Positions 23,834 to 36,900 of a stretch of DNA of 64,000 bases are shown here, piece after piece. The position numbers and the translations under genes were made by a program. Each line of letters starts with the position of its first letter. The stretch's first letter is position 1. The notes under the pieces are model-generated. The model was not told the origin of the DNA. It did not search any database and saw only the letters and a list, made by a program, of their open reading frames with translations. This DNA is from Cymodocea nodosa (taxonomy: Eukaryota; Streptophyta; Magnoliopsida; Alismatales; Cymodoceaceae). The DNA is taken from the NCBI GenBank assembly GCA_036874045.1, contig CM072347.1:3040501-3104500 (forward strand), written 5' to 3'.

Positions 23834-24940
23834 CCAGTAAACCCTCGATTATGAAACTGCTTGAGTGACATTCTTGTGGAATGATTGTTCCATGATATTC
23901 TTATCCTATTATATCTTTGGGAATAAGCAAAAACCTTGATCATACAAAATTGTGTTCTTGCCTTACCACTGACAATCGTGTAAGGTGTTGTTGTACTGGA
24001 CAATTATAAACGATGGCAGGTTTTCTACTTGAAAGAGTGATCCAATCAATGGCATGTAGAGGTGTTAATGGGCAAACTGATGGGTATAGTTTTATGCACT
24101 CCCATATGTGTATGATGTTTTATGGGTTGAATATTTGTGATTTCAGCAGGAATTACAGGTTAAATTAAATTACAGGGACTTAAGTGCAAAAGTACATTAA
24201 AGCTACATCTATTCGATGAAGCATCTACCCTATTATGATTATTTGATGGTAAATTAATGTGTGGAAAGCTTGGATTATTATGAGAAAGATTGGGAGTGCG
24301 GCATGCTATTTTGGTTACGTAATTTGCAGGCTAGTTAGGGGCTTGGGTGCAATTTTTGCACCACCAAATAAAACCGTCGTTTTGCTTTACTCTCTTCTTT
24401 TGTCCGTGTGACCTACGGTGCTCGAAGGGAAAAGTCGACAAAGAAGGAGCGACTCCGGCATGGAAGCTCGACAGGCACACCTCTGCAATACTGGTTGAGT
24501 TGAGCCGATAAGGTTGGGATCGACCTAATTTGCATAATCATATGGGATTGAATCACCTTGCAATATTAGTTGGATTAAGGTAGGTTATTAGTTCAAGCTT
24601 TCTATCTAGAGCTTATATGCACATGATACCATCATATGGAATTCTGTATTCTGCAATAATGGACCTTGGCACTAACCCTCTTAGGGTTTTTCATTCATAG
24701 AAGATGAACCGTAAAGGAATCTGCTCTTCTGAGATGACCACAGGAACATTTACTTCCCTTGAAGGTTTTTTCAAAGGTTTTCTCGGTATATAAGCATTGT
24801 ACTTGTCGACAGTATGAGTAAACCCAGATTTGTTGACAATAAAATCACAGTGTGAAGGTGGTCTACTACCGGAATGACCTGCCAAGTTCAATCATATGAG
24901 GTCCAAACATAAAACACCACGAGATTTCACGTCCAAAATT
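23834..24940. other. Convergent intergenic region
   Basis: This 1.1-kb spacer lies between the 3' ends of the riboflavin and methyltransferase genes. It must hold both 3' untranslated regions and polyadenylation signals. No further gene, repeat or RNA is evident. A GC-richer patch at about 24400-24500 is unexplained. Confidence 0.5.
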
Positions 24941-27900
24941 TCATGAGTCAAGAAGCTTCTTCCAGTCCAAACAAGATGGAAGGTGATCTGATGATGGCCT
25001 TAAGAGAGTGAAGTACAAGATGTTGACTGGCGAATTCTGCACAAGGCGACGGTGATTAAAACCTTCTGGGAACCAGGAGTTTAGGATGCCACCATGACCA
25101 ATCGCTCCACGTACCATCTTATCTGCTAGCGTGAATCCAAATCGAGATGCCGTAGAGATAATAGAATCTTCTTCTACATGCCTTTGAATGTGGCAGAGAA
25201 TCAGAGCAGCTTTGGTTTTGCCATCAGCTTCGTCTGAAAGAAGTTCCCGTGCCGTCCGAAAGAGGGGGACGACAGCATCTCGGTTGTATGTTATGTCAGT
25301 GCCAATGATTACATCGAGACATATGTCATTCAGAACTTTCTTGACTGCCTTGACGTCCTCGTCGTCCCCCCATACTAATTTCTTGATGGCCATTCTGCTG
25401 CTGTACAGGTCTGGCTCTAAGTTTACCATGACGTTCACTCTTAGAAGATCAAGCGCTTCTGGATCCCCATCTGTGGATACCACAAACTTCGCAGATCGTG
25501 CGGCTATCATGGAACATATGCCTGCTGATCCACATCCCAACTCCAATACTGTTTTACCTGCAACAATGGAGGGATTTTCATCCAATAGCACTGACATGAA
25601 GTGGGCAGATTCCCATATCATCAGCCCGGTTGATTTGCATGTGTGCTGATGATCCCTTCCGAGAGTTTTTATCTTGAAGCTCGAACCTCCTAGTTTAATA
25701 TCAACGACCTATGAGCAAACAGTGTGTTAGCAAGATTAACAAACATAGAGTGATGCATAAAGATATGAGAAAACATGATTCATCCGGGATTTTTTGAAAA
25801 GCAAGTAGAATGATTTTCTTGCTGTTGCAGCTCTTTGCAAGCATTGGCTTCTCAATAGTGTGATCACAAGATGAGTTGAAAAGAAGCAATTGCTCGTATC
25901 AATGCCTTCCTTATCGTAATGAACAAAAAACTGCCAAACGGGAAGGAGCACTCACTACCTCTTCAACTGATGCTGAAGTACCAAACAACCCAATCATACT
26001 CTCTCCCATGTCAGTTTCAACACTTTCCTCAGGATCCTTTGAATGCTCCTTTTTAATGTCATTCATTTCTTCTGGAGGAAAATCCTCAATGTGCTGCTCC
26101 ATGGAACTTGGGACACCTGAACATTGTAATGAAAAGACTGCTTGAATCCAACGCCTGCAGTTGATCAAAGAAGTTAGGATTTTCCAGCTACGGTAAGGAA
26201 TAATAAAATTTTTTGAGAAACTAAACACTAAACATTTCATCTTTGTTTTCCAAGCAGTCACATTTCCATATTCAAGTATTTGGGCAAGCTCTGCCCTTCA
26301 GCATCCAGAAATATCCATAATCTTAAGCAGATAGATTGAACATTCATAAACATTGTCAATTATCAATTGGAGTCAACAATCCTTTTGGGTGCTTTGAAGA
26401 CTCAAAACTAAAGGAGAGGCCTTTTTGAAAAGATTGGATTTAAACCAGAACATCTTCTCCTAAATTTTTTTTTTTCCTATACTATTAGTTTGTTCCTTAA
26501 CATTTAAATAACGAATCCAAAATTTCTAATGTCCTATTCAAACCCATTTATACATGTTTCCCGTTAAAAAATGAAACAATAGAAAATAGTAGAAAATAAA
26601 AATGGTAGGATATGACAGAAAATATAAGGTCGTTTGTGTACTAAAGCAAATGATCGGAAAGGGAAAAATGAGGTATGTGTATAGTTGTAGAAAATGACAG
26701 AAAATACATTATTTAATAATTTTTAAAATATTAAATAATAAATTGACAAAAATTATTACTAACTTGACAAAAATGATAGGAAATTAAAAATTTAATAATT
26801 AAAAAAAATAAATAATAAATTTAAAAAAATATATTATATTTGAAAAGTAATATTTTAAATATTACAGTATATATTAGCATTTCATTAAACATAGATGTAA
26901 CATGTGAAATAATATGTTTGTAATTAACATAAACAACATTGTTCGTTACAATCTAATTTTTTTTAGAAATAATATGTTAATGTATTATTTAATATTATTA
27001 AGTTGTGTTAGAATTAATGTTACTTATTTAACATATTATTAAGTTACTGAATATGTTAATGTATTATTTATTCTTATAACGTTAACATTATTATACTTTA
27101 ATGTATTATAATCTAGTATCATCCTTCAACATTATTTTTTATTTTAATCTATTATAATTATAATATATTATTATTTATTTATTATTATAATCATATTTCT
27201 TGATATTATGTTAATATTATTATTTATTTTAATATATTATAATTATATATTATTTATTATATTACAAGTCTATATCGTTTCCTGTCGTTTCTAAAAGAGT
27301 AAAGTGGGAACGATGAAAAATGTTTTCTTTAGTACGAAAAGAAATGACAAAAAATCATCTCATTTCATTTTTATTGACATAAATATAGAAAATAGCAGGA
27401 AAAATTTTCTTGCCATTTCCTCTTTCCCATTTTTGGCTATTTTTCAGTCACACAAAACCCCCCATTCAAGACCCATGGCATGTAATAGCCTACACAATCC
27501 CAAACTGGTTCATAGGAATACCTGCATTGGTGCATCCAAAGGCACTAGCATGAACAAGTACCCTTTATTTGCATTTGAAACCATTACAAATCTCTCCCAT
27601 ATTGATTTATAATGCCAAATACATCTAAACAGCCACATGCTATAAGAGGCTAATTCATTGTTAACATCATTAGACAAAATCAACATATGAGTACCTATAC
27701 ATACTAAGAGACTTACATGTTTCTACAAATACTAATACAATCATCATTAACCATCCAATCAAGGTGACAAGACAGCATTACTTAACATCAAGACTGATCT
27801 TGCAAAGAACAAACAACTTTTACAGAACATTACTACTAACGTCAAAACTTACATGAAAAAGGTACAATTAATTTGATTAGAGATTACTAACAGAGTATTA

Positions 27901-30900
27901 AATACTTCTTCTGTCTTATTTCTCTCTCCTTGTTCTTTTCTTTCGAACTTCCACCATTTTCTATAACACAATTTTTCTGTGAATTGTAATAACTGTTATC
28001 TTTTCTGAAGGGTTACAGATTAAAAGAAGTAATTGAGCATTGAAATACAATTAAATAGGAAAAAACTAGTCGCCTGGAGGAAAACATTGCTCAGAAACCT
28101 GGCAAAGAACCTGTTACAACACAAAAGTCGAACTTCATGAATCTCCAATAGCGTGAAACAAAGACTAAATTAGATTCTATTAACATTTCATATTTCTGAT
28201 AAGCCAGAATAATTTTCAACAGACCACAAATTCTCTCTTTTTTGGAGAAAAACAGCATTCATATTGTTTGTCAAACTTTTAAATCAATAACCATACCTTA
28301 ATTGCTGAAATAGTGATAGAATGAACAAGATTTTACCTATTCATCAGCAATTCCAAACTGCGGTTTTCCACTTGTTTGCAGCAAACATCAACCTCCTTGC
28401 TATAAAACCCATTTTCTAGGAAGAGAGCAGTCAAGAATTTTGTTGAAAAATAAAAGGCACGCTACACCACAAAAAAGAATAAAAATGATTAGCTCAAAGG
28501 CAACCTTCATTCTAATCTAAGAATTACAATGACTTACCGTACCATCACCTCTAACATAAAAATTCTCACTAATCTTTTGATCCTTAGAAGTGAATCTTTC
28601 CTGAACACAATTGAAGTATGGTAAGCTAGAATCTTAAAAATTGCTCGTTAACAGACAAAAAAGAAAAAAAGAAAGAGGGTAAACCCATGAGTTGTACAAT
28701 TTTAACAATCTCAGAGAAAGCAAGCAGTTTACTTCATGCCCAACTAGCAGGCACTTCAAATACCAGAGAATACCAAAAGTTCACAGCCATAATTTTCTGC
28801 ATCAAACTTGTCTTCTTACATTATCTGGATTCTTGATTTAGAATTAACCTGCCGCACATAATTGTACTTACTATCTTTAATGACTACGTAGCAGCTGCAT
28901 GTTGGAACAAGGTGTGGAGGGCAATGAATTGACACCAGAAAACATAAGTGTTGTGAGTGAGATCTGTGACTGGTTGAAGTGGAAAGCTAAGAGCAGCATT
29001 CCTAATGGTATTTAGAGAGTGAATACCATTTCTCTAGGTGGTAGGGATGGGCTCTTGAAATCAAATGGAAGCCAAAACAAAAGAAATAGGACAAGAGAAC
29101 AAAGATCTTTGAAGTGTTTTAAGATGGATCATAGACAGGAGGCTTGCCAAAGCTCATGAGCCTGCTGAAGATGTAAAATACTGAGCACAGAAGGAGAACA
29201 TGCCCTCAACACTATCAGGCAGATAACAATGCCCAAAGCAGAATGGAGGTAATGCCATCTTTGGACCCTGACAAGTAACTGGAAATATTACATATGTAGT
29301 TGTGGTTGCTTGAAGTCATCAGGCAACATCTGAGCAGAGTTCATGCAGTGACCTTTCTGAAATGACCTTTAGATTTTGATAATGCAAAAATCAATGTGAG
29401 GATTTAAATTGTATTTCTCAGGCTTAACAGTCAGCAAGATAGCAGAGTTGATACAGACAGCTCAAAGTGTGCTGCAAGTGATAAAAAGAATTTCGAAAGG
29501 TTACCAAGCTTAACTATCCAGAAGAGAAATATTTTTTAGTGAGTTAACAACTTAAGTATCCAAAAGATAGTATAAAGTAATAGCAACACTATCAGACAGT
29601 TAAAATATTAACTATCCGAAAGTAGAAGGCTTTCAAAGAGTTAGAAAAATAGATATATGAAGAATCGGAAAGTTACTATAGCTAACTATTCGAAACTTAA
29701 GTCATTGAATTTTCCACGTGCAGAAATCCAAACATAAGCTTAAAAGGAAAATCGAAAAGTTACTGAAGCTAACTATCCGAAATCTTAAAGAGTTTCGGTG
29801 AGTTACTGGTATAACCATCCGGAACTTAAGTCAGTCTATTATGCACGTGCTGAATTAAATAAAGTAGTCAAAAACTTAACGAAGGATTTTGGAGGGTTAC
29901 TGTAGCTTATCCGATAGTTAAATAACAGTTCAATAAGTTACAGTTGCAAGTATCTGATTAAATGACAGCTCTTATGTACAATCTGAAATCCTACATGGGA
30001 AAAAAACTTAAGTGACTTTTCGGTAAGTTACAAGTATTCTTCGAAGAGTTACATGACTAAGCCTCTAAAAAACCCAGGAAATCGGACAGATATCTTGAAA
30101 TACCTCTCTGAACGGTAGCTTACCATATTTGGGACTGAAATCTTACCAAATACAGCAGAATACATTCATTGGAAGAAAAATATGATCGTTACACATGTTC
30201 AATATATATACAAGCAACAGACAACATAATCAAATAGCTTTTGCTCATACACATATTTACACCAAGCTCAACAGAAGAAAATCTTAGAGATCAAATCATT
30301 TTCAGCATTTACAGACTCAATTTTAGAAGCTCATCACGCATTCAACTCTGATACTTTCAAGCTAGTGTTTACTGAAGTACACGAATCAAAACTTCAGAGA
30401 AAGATTGATTGAAACTACGACCTGAAAGCTCAATAAGTTTAGTTGGTTCTTGCTTTAACCTTAAAGCAATTGATTGTAAGTTTGTTGAAAGTTTAGTGAA
30501 GTCCAAGTATCCATTGGGGGTGGACTAGTCGTTAATGGTGAACCACTTAAAATTCCTGTATATTATTGTTATTGTGTGCTTGCTAACTCTCTATATCAAT
30601 CAACCATTAAATAACAAAAACAGATTATTACCATTCACCTCCCATCTAGTAAGTCATAAAATCCTAACAATTGGTATCAGAGCAAGGTTAATCTCGTTAA
30701 TAGATTTAACCATATGAGATCATGACTTTCCACATTATAGAGCATCAAAATATCCATCGACCTTCCCTCTTTGATGGTAGTAATTATAGCTATTGGAAAA
30801 ATAGGATGGAGTGCTTTCTCAAGAGTACAGATGTGAAACTTTAGAGAATAGTTGTACATGGTACACCAATTCCAATCAGTCATGAAAGTGACTAGACTGA

Positions 30901-33900
30901 AGATGATAAAATAATCATCCAAATAGATACTTGTGGGCTTAATTCCATTTACTATGTATTAACTGGTGAACAGTATAATAAAATATCAGTTTGTAAATTC
31001 TCTCATGAAGCTTGGAAGATCCTTCAAATTACATATGAAGGAACCAAGTTAAAGATACTAAAATCAACATTTTGTTAAGAAAATATTAATTATTCAAAAT
31101 GCTTGAAAAAAAAAGTATTACTGAAATGTTTTCTAGATTCATAGAAATTGTGAATGAACTAAGAGGCCTAAGAAGGAGTTTTTCTAATCATGAATAGGTA
31201 CAGAATATCTTAAGAAGCTTGATAGTCGAATGGAAGCAGAAGTCTTCTTCCATACAAGATTTAAAGGATCTGAACAACTATTTAGTTGAAGATCTGTTGA
31301 GAAATCTTCTAGCTTATGAAGTTCAGATTAAGGAATGGAAAGAAAAATAAGCTACTGAAAGAAAGGCTGAGAAAAAGAAAGAACTAGTCTTTCCCTCAAC
31401 AGAAGATCAACCAAGCTCGGATGAGAATGAAGTATTATTGTTAGCTAGAAACTTTAGAAAAATGATGAGACAAAGAGGCAAAACCAGTTCCTCAATATTA
31501 AAAGTCCCTACATACTACAAGTGCAAAAAATTGGGACACATTCAACTTTATTATCATTTCCAACAAGAGGAGGACAAACAAAAATGGAAGAAGAAGAATA
31601 AAAAGAAGATGACTTTGAAAGCTACATGGGATGACAGCAGTTCATCCAGCAACTCATCAGACTCAGATGAAGAGGCATCTGCAAACATATGCTTTGCTGT
31701 ATAAGAGGTATGCTCTACATCTCCTTATTGCTCAGAAAAAGAAAATGATGATGTAGATATAGATAGTCTTCTCTGTACAGTAGATAACTTATATGTAAAA
31801 TGTAAGAAGTATAAGAAAGAATTAAAGAGTTTAAATTCCTATCTAGAATATGTCTTTGCTGAATCAGAAAAAGCCCTAGTTGATAATAGAAAATTAAAAA
31901 CTAAAATAGATAGCTATAGTTGTAAAAATTTTGATTTGAAAGAAGAAAATAAGAATCTGTTATCTGAAGTTACTGATTTTCTTAACACACAAGAATGAAG
32001 TCTGCTATGAATTCAAACATCTCTGTATTAGAATTCAAAATGAAAAAGAATCGACTGTGAAGAACATCAGAAGTGATCATGAAGGTGAATTTGAAAATTC
32101 TGAATTTGAAGAATTATGCAATTCCTTTGGCATACTACATGAATTCTCATGTCCAAGAACTCCTACACAAAATGGAGTTGTAGAAAGAAAAAATAGATCA
32201 GTACAAAAAATGGCAAGGACAATTCTTAATGCATCTGATCTACCAAAGTCTTTATAGGCTGAAGCTGTAAATATTGTTTGTTACTCTATAAACAGAACTC
32301 ATTTTAAGTCTATCCTGCATAAGACACCTTTTAAATTATGGTATGGTAAAATACCAAATGTTAGATATTTCAAAGTCTTTGAATCAAAATGTTTTGTACT
32401 TAATACTAAGGATCAAAAAGACAAATTTGATATAAAGTCTGATCTTGCTCTACTTGTTTGATACTCTTCGAGAAGTAAGACTTATAAGGTCTATTTTGAA
32501 TATGAAAGAAGAGTAGAAGAGTTAATGAATGTTTCCTTTGATAAAAACATAGTAGGAAAATTGAAGAAGCTAAAAATAGACAGTGAAAGTGTATCAATAA
32601 ATCAGAAAATTCCTCAGAAAAATGATAATTCAACATTGCCTGCACCTACTGTGACAGAAAAAATATAGAAGACAAAGTTTGGACATCCCATTAGACAAAT
32701 TATTGGGAATATAAATCAAGGTGTTCAAACAAGAAGCAAAATTCAAAATATTTGTAATTATTGTGCTTTTATGTCTGAACTTGAACCTTCAAAAGTTGAA
32801 GAAGTCTGCAATGATGAATACTGGATTATGGCCATGCAAAAGGAACTAAATCAGTTCAAGAAAAATGAAGTCTAGAATTTAATTGAAATACCTGTCGAAA
32901 AATCAATTATTGGAACTAGATGAGTGTTTAAGAATAAACTTGATAATAATGGCAGTATTATTAGAAATAAAGCTAAACTTGTTGCTCAGGGATACAACCA
33001 GCAGGAAGGAATCGATTATGAAGAAATTTTTGCACCTATTGCAAGACTTAAAGCAATTAAAATGTTGCTTGCCTTTGCAAACAGTATGAAAATTAAGCTT
33101 TATCAGATGGATGTTAAAAGTGTCTTTCTTAATAACATTTTGCAAAAAGAAGTCTATGTAGAACAGCCACTAGGTTTTGAAGATGAAGAAAGACCAAACC
33201 ATGTATACAAACTGAATAAAGTTCTTTATGGTTTGAAGCAAATACCACATGCATGGTATGATAAACTGAAAAGTTTCCTTCTTAAGAATAAGTTTAACAT
33301 AGGAACTGTAGACGACACTTTATTTATCAAATCAGAAAATTCTCATATGTTGATTATTTAGATCTATATAGATGATATTATTTTTGGTGCTACTCATGAG
33401 AAACTGTCATAATTTTCAAATCTTAATGAAGAATGAATTTGAAATGAGTCTTATGGGAGAATTAAAATTCTTTCTAAGATTACAAATTCATCAACTTTAG
33501 CATAACATCTTCTTGAATCAAGAAAAATTTTGCAAAGAAATTCTCTTGAAATTTAGTATGGATAAATCTAAAGTAACAAATATACCTATGAACTCAAATG
33601 AAAAACTTGATAAGAACATCTTTGTCAATTTAGTAGATCAAAAGAAATACAGAGGCATGATTAGATCACTTCTATATCTAATAGCTAGTAGACCAGACAT
33701 AATGTTCAGTATTTGTGCTTGTGCAAGATATCAAGCATCTCCAAAAGCATCACACTTAAAAGCAGTTAAACGTATATTTAAATATCTACAATATACCAAA
33801 GATTTTAGCTTATTTTATTCTTCACAGAATCATTTGATATTAGCAGGATACAGTGATGCAGATTATGCAGGATGCAAATCAGATCGAAAAAGCACCAGTG

Positions 33901-36900
33901 AGACATGTAAGTTGCTTGGTCATTCACTTGTTTCTTGGTTCAGTAGGAAACAAAACTCTATAGCTCTATCCACCACTGAAGCTGAATACATGATAGCAGA
34001 CCTATGTTGTGCACAGATTTTATGGATGCAACAAACTCTGGTAGATTATAAGCTAATTTTTCAGAATACCATTATTTACTATGACATTAGCAGTGTCATC
34101 AATCTCTCTAAAAATACAGTTCTACACTCTAGAGCAAAACATATCGCGATTAGGCACCACTTTCTAAGAGACCATGTTGAAAAATGTCATATTTCCTTAG
34201 AATATGTCTATACTAAAGAACAACTTGTAGATATTTTCACCAAACCATTATCTGAATCTACATTTAATCATATTAGACGAAATTTAGGGATTTGCTCTTT
34301 ATATGATTTATAATTTCATATTTCTCTACTCTCCAAGCTCACAAATAGGAGCTTGTTCTACTAACATCTCTGTTTTGCAGCAACTTAGCCATTCTTTTGA
34401 TAATCAGCTATAATTGCTCTACTAAGTCAATATCTTACTTCTCACTCCTTTTGACAATTGACAAAAAAGGGGGAGAAATACCATATTTTGGTAGCAAACT
34501 ACAGTAAAGTAGGGGGAGAAACTTAGGAGGAGTAATCTCAGAAAAATAAGGGGAGTTTCTAAATTTCATTATTCTGTATTCTTTGTATGTTTTTCTGTAT
34601 AGATTTATAAGGAGAGAAATACATGTAATATATTGTAAGGTTTTTGCTATTATCAAAAAAGAGGAAATTGAAAGGACCTCTAGATTTTGATAATGCAAAA
34701 ATCAATGTGAGGATTTAAATTGTATTTCTCAGGCTTAACAGTCAGCAAGATGGCAGAGTTGATACAGACAGCTCAAAGTGTGCTGCAAGTGATAAAAAGA
34801 ATTTCGAAAGGTTACCAAGCTTAACTATCCAGAAGATAAATATTTTTTAGTGAGTTAACAACTTAAGTATCCAAAAGATAGTATAAAGTAATAGCAACAC
34901 TATCAGACAGTTAAAAGATTAACTATCCGAAAGTAGAAGGCTTTCAAAGAGTTAGAAAAATAGATATATGAAGAATCGGAAAGTTACTATAGCTAACTAT
35001 TCGAAACTTAAGTCATTGAATTTCTCACAAGCAGAAATCCAAACAGAAGCTTAAAAAGAAAATCGAAAAGTTATTGGAGCTAACTATCCAAAATCTTGAA
35101 GAGTTTCGGTGAGTTACAGGTATAACCATCTGGAACTTAAGTCAGTCTATTATGCATGTGCTGAATTAAATAAAGCAGTCGAAAACTTAACGAAGTATTT
35201 CGAAAGGTTACTGTAGCTAACTATCCGATAGTTAAATAACAGTTCGGTAAGTTACAGTTGCAAGTATCCGATTAAATGACAGCTCTTATGTACGATCTGA
35301 AATCCTACATGGCAGAAAGACTTAAGTGACTTTTCAGTAAGTTACAAGTATTCTTCGGAGAGTTACATGACTAAGCCTCCGAAAAACCCAAGAAATCGGG
35401 CAAGTATCTTGAAATACCTCACTGAACGGTAACTTACCATATTTGGGACTAAAATCTTACCAAGTACAGCAGAATACATCTATTGGAAGAAAAATATAAT
35501 CGTTACACATGTTCAATATATATACAAGCAACGGACAACATAATCAAATAGCTTTTGCTTATACACATATTTACACCAAGCTCAATAGAAGAAAACCTTA
35601 GAGATCAAATCATCTTCAACATTTACAGACTCAATTTTAGAAGTTCATCACGCATTCAACTTTGATACTTTCAAGCTAATGTTTACTAAAGTACACGGAT
35701 CAAAACTTCAGAGAAAAATTAGTTGGAGCTACGACCTAAAAGCTTAATCAATTTGGTTGGTTCTTACTTTAACTTTAAAGTAAGTGATTGTAAGTTTGTT
35801 GAAAGTTTAGTGAAGCTCAAGTATCCTTTGGGAGTAGACTAGCCGTTAGTGGTGAACCACCTAAAATTCCTGTGTATTATTGTTATTGTGTGCTTGTTAA
35901 CTCTCTATATCAATCAGCCATTAAATAACAACAAAAACAGATTATTATCATTCACCCCTCTCTGGTAAGCCATAAGGTTCTAACACTTTCGCTTCACCCC
36001 AGCATGAAATGCACAAACGTTGGAAGCAGTAGGGTCATGTGTCTGTATTCTATGGAAACAAGAAGGTTGGGTGATGGTGAGAATTCATGTTCATCAGATA
36101 TGGTTGAAGATTTGCAGACTCTCCTATGTGATCCAAGACATGCTGTTTTGGGCATGGCCAATGGCAAGCTAATATGAAGTGTTGTTGTTAACGAAGGAAG
36201 GCATGATTAGTAAGGTTAAATTCAAATTTAGGAGGTGGGAATGGGAGGAAGGAAGGAAGTGAAAACCATGTTGGTGGGTGGATGCAAAGGACATTACTCC
36301 ATATTTGAGGAGCATTGCAAAAAATAACAGTTTTTCATCATCTTGAAAGGCAGTGGTAAAGACAAAGAGGAGTGTGATGATATATCCATGGAACTACTCA
36401 AAGTGACAAAAAATCCAAGTAATGGTGACTGTAAGGGTGCACCAATTGAATTCAATATTCTTTTATTGATCATGGGTACCAAATCTATATTGAGCCAAGA
36501 GGGAAGGAAATAGGGCTTTCAGGAAACTAACCTGCTACTCACAATAAAGGGATGCTTGCATTCTTTGTGGTTGGGGCATTGGATGGTAGAAGACAAATCA
36601 TCCATGAGAGATGCAGAGTGACCCTTCATTTCCTAATAAGAAGCTAGAGGTTGAAGATGGTGATGAGCTGGCTGAGGAGCTAGTGGAGAAGGTGAATTCC
36701 ATGCTCATCAGACTTGTCTTTGATGACCTCTTAATAGAATTGTGTCGTGACCTGTCTCTCAATGTCCACATGGAATGCACAACCACTGGAAGTGGTAGGT
36801 TCATGTGTCTGTACTTTGAGAAAGAGAACACTGGAAGAAAGTGAAGCCTTCAAACTCATCAGAGCAATTAGAGAGGTGGTGCAAGCTAGGAAGTACTGAT

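Larger units (their letters stand above)
29358..35985 (+). mobile_element. Sirevirus-like Ty1/copia, 1.3-kb LTRs, TSD CTTTC
   Basis: This full-length element of 6628 bp sits in intron 8 of the methyltransferase gene, antisense to it. The LTRs are 1312 and 1317 bp, and CTTTC flanks both ends (29353-29357 and 35986-35990). The primer-binding site TGGTATCAGAGC is at 30672. Gag runs at about 30700-31990; its knuckle CKKLGH is broken (YYHF for the last cysteine). The integrase is present only from its second half (about 31995-32540). Reverse transcriptase follows (32883-33500, with YIDDIIFG at 33366), then RNase H (33513-34313, with the DRKST, ALSTTEAEY and SRAKHIAIRHHFLRDHV blocks typical of SIRE/Maximus). 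Protease and the first half of integrase are deleted near 31990. Scattered stops show it is dead. Several GGGGGAG purine tracts lie before the 3' LTR. Confidence 0.95.

Noticed and set aside
16000-24940. Biosynthetic cluster of decarboxylase, flavin and methyltransferase genes
   Set aside because: The riboflavin gene is housekeeping, the methyltransferase is of a tRNA/protein type and the decarboxylase is incomplete. Their proximity gives no sign of a shared pathway.
25188-25649. 153-codon open frame on the plus strand
   Set aside because: It is the antisense shadow of methyltransferase exon 12, which has clear family motifs on the other strand.
30672-30683. Match to tRNA sequence
   Set aside because: It is the short retroelement primer-binding site. 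No cloverleaf surrounds it, and no tRNA gene was found in the window.
34435-34698. 87-codon minus-strand frame at the 3' end of the Sirevirus
   Set aside because: It is antisense to the purine tracts and LTR start and has no domain. An envelope-like gene, present in some Sireviruses, is also absent: only about 350 bp separate RNase H from the LTR.
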